DNA from: Rhodovulum imhoffii
GTDB lineage: Bacteria; Pseudomonadota; Alphaproteobacteria; Rhodobacterales; Rhodobacteraceae
DNA: 64,000 bases
Assembly (NCBI RefSeq): GCF_003046545.1
Contig: NZ_QAAA01000002.1
Coordinates: forward strand, 124,001 to 188,000
Direction of reading: 5' to 3'
Position numbers and translations under genes: made by a program. The notes beneath the pieces are model-generated. The model was given only the letters and a program-made list of their open reading frames with translations, ran no database searches and was not told where the DNA came from. Below, piece by piece: positions 29,562 to 37,398 of the stretch (within the stretch, counting starts at the first letter, position 1; every line of letters begins with the position of its first letter).

Positions 29562-30526
29562 CGCGCCCCCCTTCGCGGAAAGGCCCACAGGCAAATCAGT
29601 TCCATCGCGACATGTGCCGCCGCGATTGCAGTGGCCCCGGTGGTATCAAAAGGCGGTGAGACCTCGACCACATCGCCCCCCACCATGGTCACACCGGCAA
29701 GCCCGCGCAGGATGGCGGCGGCCTGTGCGCTGCTCAGCCCACCCCAGACAGGGGTGCCGGTACCGGGGGCAAAAGCCGGGTCCAGCGCGTCGATGTCAAA
29801 GGTGAGATAGGCGGGGGCGTCCCCGACGATCTCCCGCATCCGGGCGGCGGTGGCGGCGGAGCCGTTTTCATGCACCCAGGGCGCATCGAGAACCGTAATA
29901 CCCAGCGGATCCGGATTTACCGTGCGAATCCCCACCTGCACCGACCGTGCCGGGTCGACCAGCCCCTCTTTCACAGCCTTGTAGAACATCGTTCCGTGGT
30001 CGATACGGGTGGGATCGTCATCGGGCCAGGTATCCGTATGGGCATCGAACTGCACCAGCGCCAGCGGCCCGTGCACCCGAGCGTGCGCGCGCAGCAGCGG
30101 CAGGGAAACCGAATGATCCCCCCCCAGCGCGAGGCACGCCGCCCCGGCCCGCAGGATGCCTGCGGCATGGGCCTGCAAGGCGGACGGGAAGTCAGGTGCC
30201 TGCGCGTAATCGAAGGCGAGATCGCCGTAATCGACAATATCGAACTCTTCCAGTGGGCTGAACCCCCAGCCATAGGGCGGGTCCACGGCCTGAAGGGCGC
30301 TGGCCTCACGGATGGCGCGGGGACCAAGGCGGGTACCGGGGCGGTTGGTTACCGCCTGATCGAACGGCACCCCCGTCACGGCCAGATCCACCCCGGACAG
30401 GTCCTTCGTCAGCGTACGGCGCAGAAAGCTGGTCACCCCGCCAAAGGTGTTTTCAAAGGCCAGCCCCCGGCGTCCGTCCCGCGTGATCGCGGTGTCTACC
30501 TGAGTCTTCGCATCTTCCAGGGCCAT
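29558..30526 (-). CDS. speB: Agmatinase-family ureohydrolase
   Basis: A 322-residue enzyme of the arginase/agmatinase family with both metal sites intact: GGDHSVSLP, VQFDAHTDTW and FDIDALDPAFAPGTG. These bind two Mn2+ ions. The most likely reaction is agmatine to putrescine and urea, but related guanidinobutyrase and formiminoglutamase enzymes share these motifs, so the substrate is not certain. A perfect 10-bp palindrome GCACATGTGC lies at 30537-30546, just upstream of the ribosome-binding site. The gene overlaps the DUF1499 gene. Confidence 0.88.
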   Translation of the reverse strand: MALEDAKTQVDTAITRDGRRGLAFENTFGGVTSFLRRTLTKDLSGVDLAVTGVPFDQAVTNRPGTRLGPRAIREASALQAVDPPYGWGFSPLEEFDIVDYGDLAFDYAQAPDFPSALQAHAAGILRAGAACLALGGDHSVSLPLLRAHARVHGPLALVQFDAHTDTWPDDDPTRIDHGTMFYKAVKEGLVDPARSVQVGIRTVNPDPLGITVLDAPWVHENGSAATAARMREIVGDAPAYLTFDIDALDPAFAPGTGTPVWGGLSSAQAAAILRGLAGVTMVGGDVVEVSPPFDTTGATAIAAAHVAMELICLWAFPRRGAR

Positions 30527-30648
30527 GGATTCTCCTGCACATGTGCGGCCAGATTAGCGCGGGCACGGGCAAAGACCAGCCCCCGCCTTTACAATGGCCT
30601 CCGGATGCGCCCACCTTCGCACAGACGCAGGCCGCAGACGGAAGACGC

Positions 30649-31467
30649 ATGACCGATTCAGACACCCTTGTCCACGATCCGCAAGGCGGGCTGCCGCGCC
30701 TTCTGGAAATCATGCGCCGCCTGCGCGACCCGCAGACCGGCTGCCCGTGGGATATCGAACAGGACTTCGCCTCGATCGCGCCCTATACGATCGAGGAGGC
30801 CTATGAGGTCGCCGACGCCATAGAGCGGGAAGACTGGGACGATCTTGAGGCCGAGTTGGGCGACCAGCTGTTGCAGACGGTTTACCACACCCAGATGGGC
30901 ACCGAGGCCGGGCTGTTTACCTTCGACAGCGTCGCCAACCGCATTTCCGACAAGATGATCGCCCGCCACCCCCACGTTTTCGGCAACGACCCCCGCGGGA
31001 AATCGGCCGAGCAACAGACCCGTGACTGGGAAACCATCAAGGCCGCCGAGCGGGCCGCGAAAGCCGCCCGTGGCACCCTGGATGACGTGGCACTGGCCCT
31101 GCCCGCCCTGACCCGCGCCGTGAAGTTGCAAAAGCGGGCCGCACGGGTCGGATTCGACTGGCCGGAGATCGGACAGGTCGTGGACAAGATCGCCGAAGAG
31201 GCCCGCGAACTGACCGAGGCACGCGACCGGCTTGGGCGGACGGAAATCGAGGAAGAATTCGGCGACCTGCTGTTCGTCATCGCCAATCTCGCCCGCCACC
31301 TGAAGCTGGACCCCGAAGAGGCCCTGCGCGCCGCCAATGCCAAATTCACCCGCCGCTTTGCCGGGGTTGAGGCGCGCCTGCGCGAAATGGGCAAACGCCC
31401 TGAAGAATCGTCTCTGGAGGAGATGGACGCCCTTTGGAATGCGGAAAAGGCGCGGGAAAAACCTTAG
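30649..31467 (+). CDS. mazG: Nucleoside triphosphate pyrophosphohydrolase
   Basis: A 272-residue protein with two MazG domains in tandem (about residues 15-120 and 140-265), hydrolysing NTPs to NMP and pyrophosphate. The metal-binding acidic motifs EEAYEVADAIE with LEAELGDQLLQ, and EEARELTEAR with EEEFGDLLFVIAN, are present. ATG 30649 is preferred to the in-frame 30541, which would overlap the speB promoter. In E. coli MazG cleaves noncanonical NTPs and lowers ppGpp. Confidence 0.94.
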   Translation: MTDSDTLVHDPQGGLPRLLEIMRRLRDPQTGCPWDIEQDFASIAPYTIEEAYEVADAIEREDWDDLEAELGDQLLQTVYHTQMGTEAGLFTFDSVANRISDKMIARHPHVFGNDPRGKSAEQQTRDWETIKAAERAAKAARGTLDDVALALPALTRAVKLQKRAARVGFDWPEIGQVVDKIAEEARELTEARDRLGRTEIEEEFGDLLFVIANLARHLKLDPEEALRAANAKFTRRFAGVEARLREMGKRPEESSLEEMDALWNAEKAREKP

Positions 31468-31475
31468 TGATATTA

Positions 31476-31511
31476 TCGGGTATTGACCCGACAAAAAAAC
31501 TAAGGCTTAAC
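31476..31511 (+). promoter_or_regulatory. Promoter and overlapping palindrome before the iron-binding protein gene
   Basis: TTGACC (31483-31488), a 17-nt spacer, and CTTAAC (31506-31511) form a possible promoter. The perfect inverted repeat TCGGGT-ATTG-ACCCGA (31476-31491) overlaps the -35 element, the position expected for a repressor site. The A-run after it excludes a forward intrinsic terminator. Confidence 0.5.
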
Positions 31512-31542
31512 CGGCGGCGGGACAAGAGAACAGGAGACCCGA

Positions 31543-32550
31543 ATGACCCGTAGCCTGATTCTGGGAGCCGTGGCCGCTGCGACAGTGTCGCCGGTTCCGG
31601 CCATGGCGGACGTGAACATCTACTCCTACCGCCAGCCGGAATTGATCCGGCCGCTGTTGGACGCTTTCACCGAGCAAACCGGCATTGAGACCAACGTCGC
31701 CTTCCTGAGCAAGGGCATGGTCGAACGCCTTCTGGCCGAGGGGGAGCGAAGCCCCGCAGATGTCATCCTGACTGTGGACATCTCGCGCCTGGCCGAGGCG
31801 GTCGAAGCCGGTGTCACCCAGCCGGTTCAAAGCGACGTGCTGAACGACGCCATCCCCGCCGAGTTCCGCGACCCGGACGGCAACTGGTTCGGCCTGACCA
31901 CGCGCGCGCGCATCGTCTATGCCTCGAAAGATCGCGTGGACCCCGCCGAGATCACGACTTACGAAGACCTCGCCGATCCGAAATGGCAAGGCAGGATCTG
32001 CACGCGCTCGGGCACGCATGCCTATAACCTTGCGCTGGTGGCGGCGATGCTGCATCACCACGGCGAAGAGGTCACCCGGACTTGGCTGGAAGGTGTGAAG
32101 GCCAACCTTGCCCGCAAGCCGCAGGGCAACGACCGCGCGCAAGTCAAGGCGATCTGGGCCGGAGAGTGCGACATCAGCCTGGGCAATACCTATTACATGG
32201 GCATGATGCTGACAGACGAGGAACAGAAAGACTGGGCCAATGCCGTCAACGTCCTGTTCCCCAAATTCGAAAACGGCGGGACCCATGTGAATGTCTCGGG
32301 CGTGGCGCTGACGAAATCGGCCCCCAACAGGGACGAGGCGATCCGGCTGATCGAATTCCTGGCCTCCGGCGCGGCGCAGGAAATCTATGCGGAGGTGAAT
32401 TACGAATACCCCGTGGGCCCCGGCACGGAAGCCTCGGATCTCGTCCGCGGCTGGGGCAACCTCACCAGCGATGACGTCAACCTGATGGACCTGTCCTCAT
32501 TGCGTGCCGATGCCCTGCGTCTGGTCGAAGAGACCGATTTCGACGGCTGA
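31543..32550 (+). CDS. fbpA: Ferric-iron ABC transporter substrate-binding protein
   Basis: A 335-residue periplasmic binding protein with a signal peptide (cleavage near AMA-DV, residue 24), the VNIYSYRQPELI opening and GNTYYMGMM tyrosines typical of FbpA/FutA ferric-binding proteins. ATG follows AGGAGA. It would hand Fe3+ to an inner-membrane permease and ATPase, but neither fbpB nor fbpC is adjacent: the next gene, 101 bp on, is a nucleoside hydrolase. Substrate specificity is by family resemblance. Confidence 0.88.
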   Translation: MTRSLILGAVAAATVSPVPAMADVNIYSYRQPELIRPLLDAFTEQTGIETNVAFLSKGMVERLLAEGERSPADVILTVDISRLAEAVEAGVTQPVQSDVLNDAIPAEFRDPDGNWFGLTTRARIVYASKDRVDPAEITTYEDLADPKWQGRICTRSGTHAYNLALVAAMLHHHGEEVTRTWLEGVKANLARKPQGNDRAQVKAIWAGECDISLGNTYYMGMMLTDEEQKDWANAVNVLFPKFENGGTHVNVSGVALTKSAPNRDEAIRLIEFLASGAAQEIYAEVNYEYPVGPGTEASDLVRGWGNLTSDDVNLMDLSSLRADALRLVEETDFDG

Positions 32551-32592
32551 TCAAACCGCCCCGGAACGGCGTCTGCCGGACGAAACCGCGGT

Positions 32593-32625
32593 CGCGGGCG
32601 CACTGGACATCCCGGCGCGCCCGCG
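32593..32625 (+). terminator. GC-rich hairpin after the iron-binding protein gene
   Basis: CGCGGGCGC (32593-32601) and GCGCCCGCG (32617-32625) are a perfect 9-bp inverted repeat with a 15-nt loop in the gap between fbpA and the nucleoside hydrolase gene. No T-tract follows, so a role in termination is uncertain. Confidence 0.25.
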
Positions 32626-32651
32626 CCAGTCTCCGGGCAGGAGATATACCC

Positions 32652-33590
32652 ATGCCCCGCAGGATCATCATCGACACCGACCCCGGACAGGACGATGCGG
32701 TCGCCATTCTGCTGGCGCTGGCCAGCCCGGAGTTGGACGTGCTTGGCCTGACCGCCGTCGCGGGCAACGTCCCCCTGCCCCTGACGGCCTTGAACGCCCG
32801 CAAGGTCTGCGACCTGGCCGGGCGTCCGGACGTACCGGTCTTTGCCGGGTGCGACAGGCCGCTGCGGCACGATCTGGTCACCGCCGAACATGTGCACGGG
32901 AAAACCGGGCTGGACGGCCCGGACCTGCCCGACCCGACACCCCCCCTGCAAAAAACCCACGCCGTAGATTTCCTGATCGACACCCTGCGCCGGGAACCGA
33001 AGGGCAGCATCACGCTTTGCCCGCTCGGGCCGCTGACCAACATCGCCACGGCTCTGCGCCGCGCCCCCGACATCGCCCCCCGCATTGCGCAGATCGTTCT
33101 GATGGGCGGGGCCTATTTCGAGGTCGGCAACGTCACTCCGGCGGCGGAATTCAACATCTATGTCGATCCGGAAGCTGCGGCAGAGGTCTTCGGCGCGGGG
33201 ATTCCCCTGATGGTGATCCCCCTTGACGTCACCCACAAGGTACTTGTCACCCACGCCCGCAACGAGGCCTTCCGTGCCCTGGGCAACCGCACCGGGCGGG
33301 CCGTGGCCGAGATGACCGATTTCTTCGAACGCTACGACCGTGAAAAGTACCAAAGCCCCGGTGCACCGCTTCACGATCCCTGCGTGATCGCCTGCCTGCT
33401 ACAGCCCGGCCTGTTCACGGGGCGGCATATCAACGTGGAGATCGAAACCCACAGCGAACTGACCCGCGGCATGACCGTGGCAGACTGGTGGCGCGTGACC
33501 GACCGTGCCCCCAACGCCACGTTCATGGGGGATGTGGATGCGGAAGGTGTCTTTGCCCTGCTGACAGAGCGCCTTGGCCGCCTGCCTTAA
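32652..33590 (+). CDS. Inosine/uridine-preferring nucleoside hydrolase
   Basis: A 312-residue Ca2+-dependent nucleoside N-ribohydrolase. The N-terminal DTDPGQDDA motif binds the metal and ribose; MGGAYFEVGNVTPAAEFNIYVDPEAA and the late catalytic-histidine region (LHDPCVIA) are family features. It salvages nucleobases from nucleosides. The base preference (IunH, RihA, RihB, RihC) cannot be told by eye. Its TAA stop is shared on the opposite strand with olsB (TTAA at 33587-33590). Confidence 0.92.
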   Translation: MPRRIIIDTDPGQDDAVAILLALASPELDVLGLTAVAGNVPLPLTALNARKVCDLAGRPDVPVFAGCDRPLRHDLVTAEHVHGKTGLDGPDLPDPTPPLQKTHAVDFLIDTLRREPKGSITLCPLGPLTNIATALRRAPDIAPRIAQIVLMGGAYFEVGNVTPAAEFNIYVDPEAAAEVFGAGIPLMVIPLDVTHKVLVTHARNEAFRALGNRTGRAVAEMTDFFERYDREKYQSPGAPLHDPCVIACLLQPGLFTGRHINVEIETHSELTRGMTVADWWRVTDRAPNATFMGDVDAEGVFALLTERLGRLP

Positions 33591-34339
33591 CCGGCGTCGG
33601 CACGCAGCAGGCGCTTGCGCGCGGGCGGGATGGCGCGAATCTCCAGCCCGGTAAAGACGTGCAGTGTGCCGAGATCCCGGTCCACCACCGCGTGGTCGGA
33701 CACCCAGCCGCCCATGACAAGGTAGCTGCGCAGCAGCGGCGGCATCCCGCGCATGGCACGCTTGGCGTCGGGTTTGCGCAGGCGCAGTTTTTGCGCAAAG
33801 CGGAACACGTTGGGCGCCTTCACCCGCGGCAACCAGCGCGACGGGGCAAGATGACGGTCCTTGAGCAAAGCAAAGGCATCCATATAGGCTTCGGCCTCGG
33901 TCCCTCTGAAAGAGGAACACCCAAACAGCATCTCTACCCCTGCCTCATCGACGAAGCGGGTCATCGCCCCCCAGGCGACACGCAGGATATCGGGGTCCTT
34001 CCAGTCCGGGTGAATGCAAAAGCGCCCCATCTCGACCATCGGGCCGTCGAATTCCTGCAAGGCGGAAAGCTCATAGAACTGGGCGGAGTAGCTCTGGCCG
34101 ATCTCCCCTCCGCCCCGCAGCGGCATCAGCCTGAAACAGCACACGAGATCGCCGCCGCGCTGGTCTTCGACCAGCACATGATGACACAGCGCATCAAACC
34201 CGTCCTCGTCCAGCCCTTCCACCGCAGGCTGCCCCTTTTCGGCACGAAAGGCCACAAAGCGCAAACGCTGCGCGGCGCGGATGTCTTCGGGGGTTTCGGC
34301 CAGCCGGGCGGCATAGCGCCCTTTGCGAAGTGACAGCAT
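33587..34339 (-). CDS. olsB: L-ornithine N-alpha-acyltransferase (ornithine lipid synthesis)
   Basis: A 250-residue GNAT-fold enzyme of the OlsB family, which transfers a 3-hydroxyacyl group from acyl carrier protein to ornithine, the first step to ornithine lipid. Motifs seen: [10 protein letters not shown] near residue 27, [43 protein letters not shown], and the C-terminal [20 protein letters not shown]. The second enzyme, OlsA, is not adjacent. A plausible ribosome-binding site AAGGAA precedes the start. Confidence 0.88.
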   Translation of the reverse strand: MLSLRKGRYAARLAETPEDIRAAQRLRFVAFRAEKGQPAVEGLDEDGFDALCHHVLVEDQRGGDLVCCFRLMPLRGGGEIGQSYSAQFYELSALQEFDGPMVEMGRFCIHPDWKDPDILRVAWGAMTRFVDEAGVEMLFGCSSFRGTEAEAYMDAFALLKDRHLAPSRWLPRVKAPNVFRFAQKLRLRKPDAKRAMRGMPPLLRSYLVMGGWVSDHAVVDRDLGTLHVFTGLEIRAIPPARKRLLRADAG

Positions 34340-34382
34340 AAACGTGTTCCTTGCGACCTGGCGGAGCCGGGCCGCCCCGCTA

Positions 34383-34411
34383 AATATTCCTCAAGCGGCG
34401 GATACACACAA
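34383..34411 (-). promoter_or_regulatory. Candidate promoter of olsB
   Basis: On the minus strand TTGTGT (34411-34406) and AATATT (34388-34383) are 17 nt apart, about 45 bp upstream of olsB. The inverted repeat ACACA-AGA-TGTGT (34406-34418) overlaps the -35 element. Confidence 0.35.
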
Positions 34412-34445
34412 GATGTGTCACATTCTTGACGAAAAGGAAGACGCG

Positions 34446-34850
34446 ATGCGTGATAAAATCATCAGAACCGATTCCGAATGGCGGGCCCGGCTTTCGGATC
34501 TTGCCTACAAGGTCACCCGCAAGCACGGGACCGAGCGCGCCTTTACCCATGACGACTTTCCAAAGGCGCCGGGACGATTCCATTGTATCTGCTGCGATGC
34601 GCCGCTGTTCGATCAGGCGGACAAGTTCGACAGTGGCACCGGCTGGCCCAGCTTCACCCGCCCGGTCGCGACCGGGGCCTTGGGCGAGCAGACAGACCGC
34701 AGCTTTTTCATGAAACGGACCGAAGTCCACTGCGCGCGCTGCGATGCGCATCTGGGCCATGTCTTCCCAGATGGCCCCGCGCCCACCGGGCTGCGCTACT
34801 GCATCAACGGCGTGGCACTGAGCTTTTGCAAGGATCAGTCGACGATCTGA
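34446..34850 (+). CDS. msrB: Peptide-methionine (R)-S-oxide reductase
   Basis: A 134-residue MsrB, repairing methionine-R-sulfoxide in proteins. Zinc ligands C47/C50 (CICC) and C96/C99 (CARC) and catalytic C119 in [11 protein letters not shown] are present, with the GTGWPSF substrate loop. The ATG at 34446 follows AAGGAAG. It lacks a signal peptide, so it is cytosolic. The 3' end overlaps the oppositely oriented bamE by 16 nt. Confidence 0.95.
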   Translation: MRDKIIRTDSEWRARLSDLAYKVTRKHGTERAFTHDDFPKAPGRFHCICCDAPLFDQADKFDSGTGWPSFTRPVATGALGEQTDRSFFMKRTEVHCARCDAHLGHVFPDGPAPTGLRYCINGVALSFCKDQSTI

Positions 34851-35290
34851 TCGGTCGTGAACTGGCCGATATTGCCCAGAAGCTGCCGGAGGAAGGAGAT
34901 CCCCTGGACGTTTTCATCCGTGACGCGGCGGTTAAGGGCTATGACGCGGCCATCCTTCAGCCCGAAGCGTTCGATGTTGCGCACCGTCCCCGTCCCGTCA
35001 AAGGAGATCGCGACAACCTGCCGGTCGGTCTCTTCCGGGGCGCGGTACCCGACCGTGCGCCAATTGCTGGAGACGTAATACCACGCGCCGTCATTCTGCA
35101 CGCCGGAAGCGGCGGGCGGCCCGATGACACCGGCAACCGTATCGCGGGTATCGACGCCTACGACGATCTCGGAAAGGTCCTCTTCGCTCGGGGCATAGCC
35201 ATGCTTGCGGTAAATCGGACTGCATCCGGCCAGCGCCGCGGCCAATATCCCCGCGATTGCCAGTTTTCCGATCCCTGCGGGCTTGCGCAT
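34835..35290 (-). CDS. bamE: BamE (SmpA/OmlA) outer-membrane assembly lipoprotein
   Basis: A 151-residue lipoprotein of the Bam complex. Signal peptide with lipobox LAGC (Cys about residue 23) and the SmpA/OmlA core ([32 protein letters not shown] split over two conserved strands, then [30 protein letters not shown]). It helps BamA insert beta-barrel proteins such as LptD and TamA. ATG 35290 gives a short, normal signal peptide. The extended C-terminal tail of about 40 residues is usual in alphaproteobacteria. Confidence 0.9.
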   Translation of the reverse strand: MRKPAGIGKLAIAGILAAALAGCSPIYRKHGYAPSEEDLSEIVVGVDTRDTVAGVIGPPAASGVQNDGAWYYVSSNWRTVGYRAPEETDRQVVAISFDGTGTVRNIERFGLKDGRVIALNRRVTDENVQGISFLRQLLGNIGQFTTDQIVD

Positions 35291-35370
35291 GCTGCCCCCC
35301 TTGCCATACCGCCTCTTGCCTCGTATCCGCTTACAGAAGGAACGCCCGCCTTTCAAGAAAGGAACGCGCC

Positions 35371-35901
35371 TTGACCGATACCCCGCGAAGCGTACGCCTG
35401 ACCGCGCTGCCCGCCGGCCAACCCTTCGATTTCGACATGACGCCCGACGCGCAGACCCGTGACGCCCTTGCCGCACGGCTGGGCCTGAGCGCGCTGAAAA
35501 AACTGCGTTTCCGGGGCCGCCTGCACCCCGAATCCCGCAGGGACTGGCGGCTGGACGCGCATCTGGGCGCAACCGTCACCCAGCCCTGCGCGGTAACGCT
35601 TGCGCCAGTCATCACGCGCATAGAGGAGGACATCGCCCGCATCTACCGTTGCGGGCTGACCATCCCCGAAGGCGAAGAGGCCGAAATGCCCGACGACCGG
35701 GAAGAACCCCTGCCCGCGGAACTGGATCTTTTCGCCGTCATGGAAGAGGCGCTGGCCCTTGCCGTGCCGCTCTATCCCCGCGCGGAAGGCGCCGAACTGG
35801 GCGTGGCCGTCTTTGCCCGTCCGGGCATCGAACCCCTGCGCGATGCGGACCTGAAGCCCTTCGCCGGGCTGGCTGGACTCAAGCGCAGGCTTGAACAATA
35901 A
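35371..35901 (+). CDS. DUF177 (YceD) family protein
   Basis: A 176-residue protein of the YceD/DUF177 family, linked with 23S rRNA and ribosomal protein L32 expression in other bacteria. The segment TVTQPCAVTLAPV followed by a run of acidic residues (PEGEEAEMPDDREEPLPAELDLF) is characteristic. The start is TTG 35371, preceded by AAGGAA at 9-nt spacing; no ATG in frame fits. It lies upstream of rpmF, as in E. coli. Confidence 0.85.
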   Translation: MTDTPRSVRLTALPAGQPFDFDMTPDAQTRDALAARLGLSALKKLRFRGRLHPESRRDWRLDAHLGATVTQPCAVTLAPVITRIEEDIARIYRCGLTIPEGEEAEMPDDREEPLPAELDLFAVMEEALALAVPLYPRAEGAELGVAVFARPGIEPLRDADLKPFAGLAGLKRRLEQ

Positions 35902-35918
35902 GTCACGACCAGAAAAGA

Positions 35919-35947
35919 CTTGCGCCGCTCCAGAATCCGGGTATGTT
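35919..35947 (+). promoter_or_regulatory. Candidate promoter of rpmF
   Basis: CTTGCG (35919-35924) and TATGTT (35942-35947) are spaced by 17 nt. Transcription from about 35954 would give a leader of about 100 nt containing the hairpin described separately. Confidence 0.4.
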
Positions 35948-36021
35948 CCCGGCCTCGTTTACACGTTGGGTAGGACGGTGCGTCAGGCTGGCGCAAACGC
36001 CGCTCGCCCCCCTGAAATACA

Positions 36022-36038
36022 CGGGGCACGTTGCCCCG
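36022..36038 (+). promoter_or_regulatory. Hairpin in the rpmF leader
   Basis: CGGGGC (36022-36027), loop ACGTT, GCCCCG (36033-36038) form a perfect 6-bp stem 19 nt before the rpmF start. There is no T-tract, so it is not a simple terminator. Confidence 0.5.
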
Positions 36039-36057
36039 CACAAACCGAGGTTGAGAC

Positions 36058-36267
36058 ATGGCTGTCCCTCAGAACAAAGTCACGCGGTCCCGCCGCAACC
36101 AACGCCGCTCACACGATGCCCTGGTTCCGGGCAACCCGGCCGAGTGCCCCAATTGCGGTGACCTGAAGCGCCCCCACCACGTCTGCGGCGCCTGCGGCCA
36201 CTACGACGACCGTGAGGTTGTCGCCCAGGCCGACGAGGTTGATCTGGACGAAGACGACGCTGCATAA
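36058..36267 (+). CDS. rpmF: 50S ribosomal protein L32
   Basis: A 69-residue ribosomal protein. The N-terminus [19 protein letters not shown] is diagnostic, and four cysteines (C30, C33, C43, C46) make the zinc ribbon, so this is the zinc-binding C+ form. The C-terminus is acidic (DLDEDDAA). It is followed after 27 bp by plsX, the widely conserved rpmF-plsX-fabH order that links ribosome and lipid synthesis. Confidence 0.98.
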   Translation: MAVPQNKVTRSRRNQRRSHDALVPGNPAECPNCGDLKRPHHVCGACGHYDDREVVAQADEVDLDEDDAA

Positions 36268-36294
36268 GCCGGAAGGCAGGGCAAGCGTCGCAAG

Positions 36295-37398
36295 ATGACA
36301 GACATTCACAGCACGCAAGACGCCGCACCGCGTACGGTCATTTCCGTGGACGCCATGGGCGGCGACAGGGGGCCTTCGGCTGTCGTGGCGGGCATTGCCC
36401 GCTCGGCCACCAAAAACCCGGAAATCCGGTTCATCCTGCACGGCCGGCAGGGGGAACTCGAAAAGCTCGTGTCCCGCCGCCGCGTGCTGGGGGGCCGCTG
36501 CGAAATCCGCCACGCCGAAGATGTGGTGACGATGGATGCCAAGCCCAGCCAGGTGATGCGGCATGGCCAGGGAACGTCGATGTGGTCGGCGATCGATTCC
36601 GTGCGCAACGGCGAGGCCACGGTATGCGTGTCCTGCGGCAACACCGGCGCGCTGATGCTGCTGTCGATGATGCGGCTGCGCAAGCTGCCGGGGGTGAACC
36701 GCCCGGCGATCGCCTGCCTGTGGCCCTCCCGCAATCCGCAGGGGTTCAATGTCATGCTGGACGTCGGCGCCGATGTGCGCGCCGACGAACACGACCTGCT
36801 GCAATACGCACTGATGGGCACGTCCTACGCCCGTAACGGGCTTGGGCTGGAATGCCCGCGCGTCGGTCTTCTCAATGTCGGCACGGAAGAAAACAAGGGC
36901 CGCGCAGAACTGAAGGCCGCCCATGACCTGATCGCCGGCTGCGCCGGAGACGCCCGGTTCGATTTCGTCGGATTCGTCGAAGGCGGGGATATACCTGCCG
37001 ACAAGGCGGACGTGATCGTGACCGACGGTTTCACCGGCAATGTCGCGCTGAAAACCGGCGAAGGCACGGCCCGGCTGATCAGCGACTTTCTGCGCGAAGC
37101 CTTCAAGGCCACGCCATTGTCGCGGATCGCCGCGCTGCTGGCGCTGACCTCCCTGCGGCGGCTCTCGAAGCGGATAGATCCGCGGCGCGTCAACGGCGGC
37201 GTGTTCCTGGGGCTGAACGGCACGGTTGTCAAATCCCATGGGTCTTCTGATGCCACCGGGGTGTCGGCGGCGGTGAAGCTGGCCTTCCAACTGGCCCAGT
37301 CCGGCTTTTCCGAGCGGCTTGCGGCGCGGGTTGCATCGGCCAGTTGTCCGGGGCAGGATGCGCCGGAGATCAAGGCCGGAGGACAACAAGAACAATGA
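36295..37398 (+). CDS. plsX: Phosphate acyltransferase PlsX
   Basis: A 367-residue peripheral membrane enzyme converting acyl-ACP and phosphate to acyl-phosphate for glycerophospholipid synthesis. The SVDAMGGDRGPSAVV opening, SCGNTGALMLLSMM and VDGFTGNVALKTGEG-like TDGFTGNVALKTGEG motifs are those of the family. The stop overlaps fabH by 4 nt. Length is slightly above E. coli PlsX, owing to the C-terminus. Confidence 0.96.
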   Translation: MTDIHSTQDAAPRTVISVDAMGGDRGPSAVVAGIARSATKNPEIRFILHGRQGELEKLVSRRRVLGGRCEIRHAEDVVTMDAKPSQVMRHGQGTSMWSAIDSVRNGEATVCVSCGNTGALMLLSMMRLRKLPGVNRPAIACLWPSRNPQGFNVMLDVGADVRADEHDLLQYALMGTSYARNGLGLECPRVGLLNVGTEENKGRAELKAAHDLIAGCAGDARFDFVGFVEGGDIPADKADVIVTDGFTGNVALKTGEGTARLISDFLREAFKATPLSRIAALLALTSLRRLSKRIDPRRVNGGVFLGLNGTVVKSHGSSDATGVSAAVKLAFQLAQSGFSERLAARVASASCPGQDAPEIKAGGQQEQ

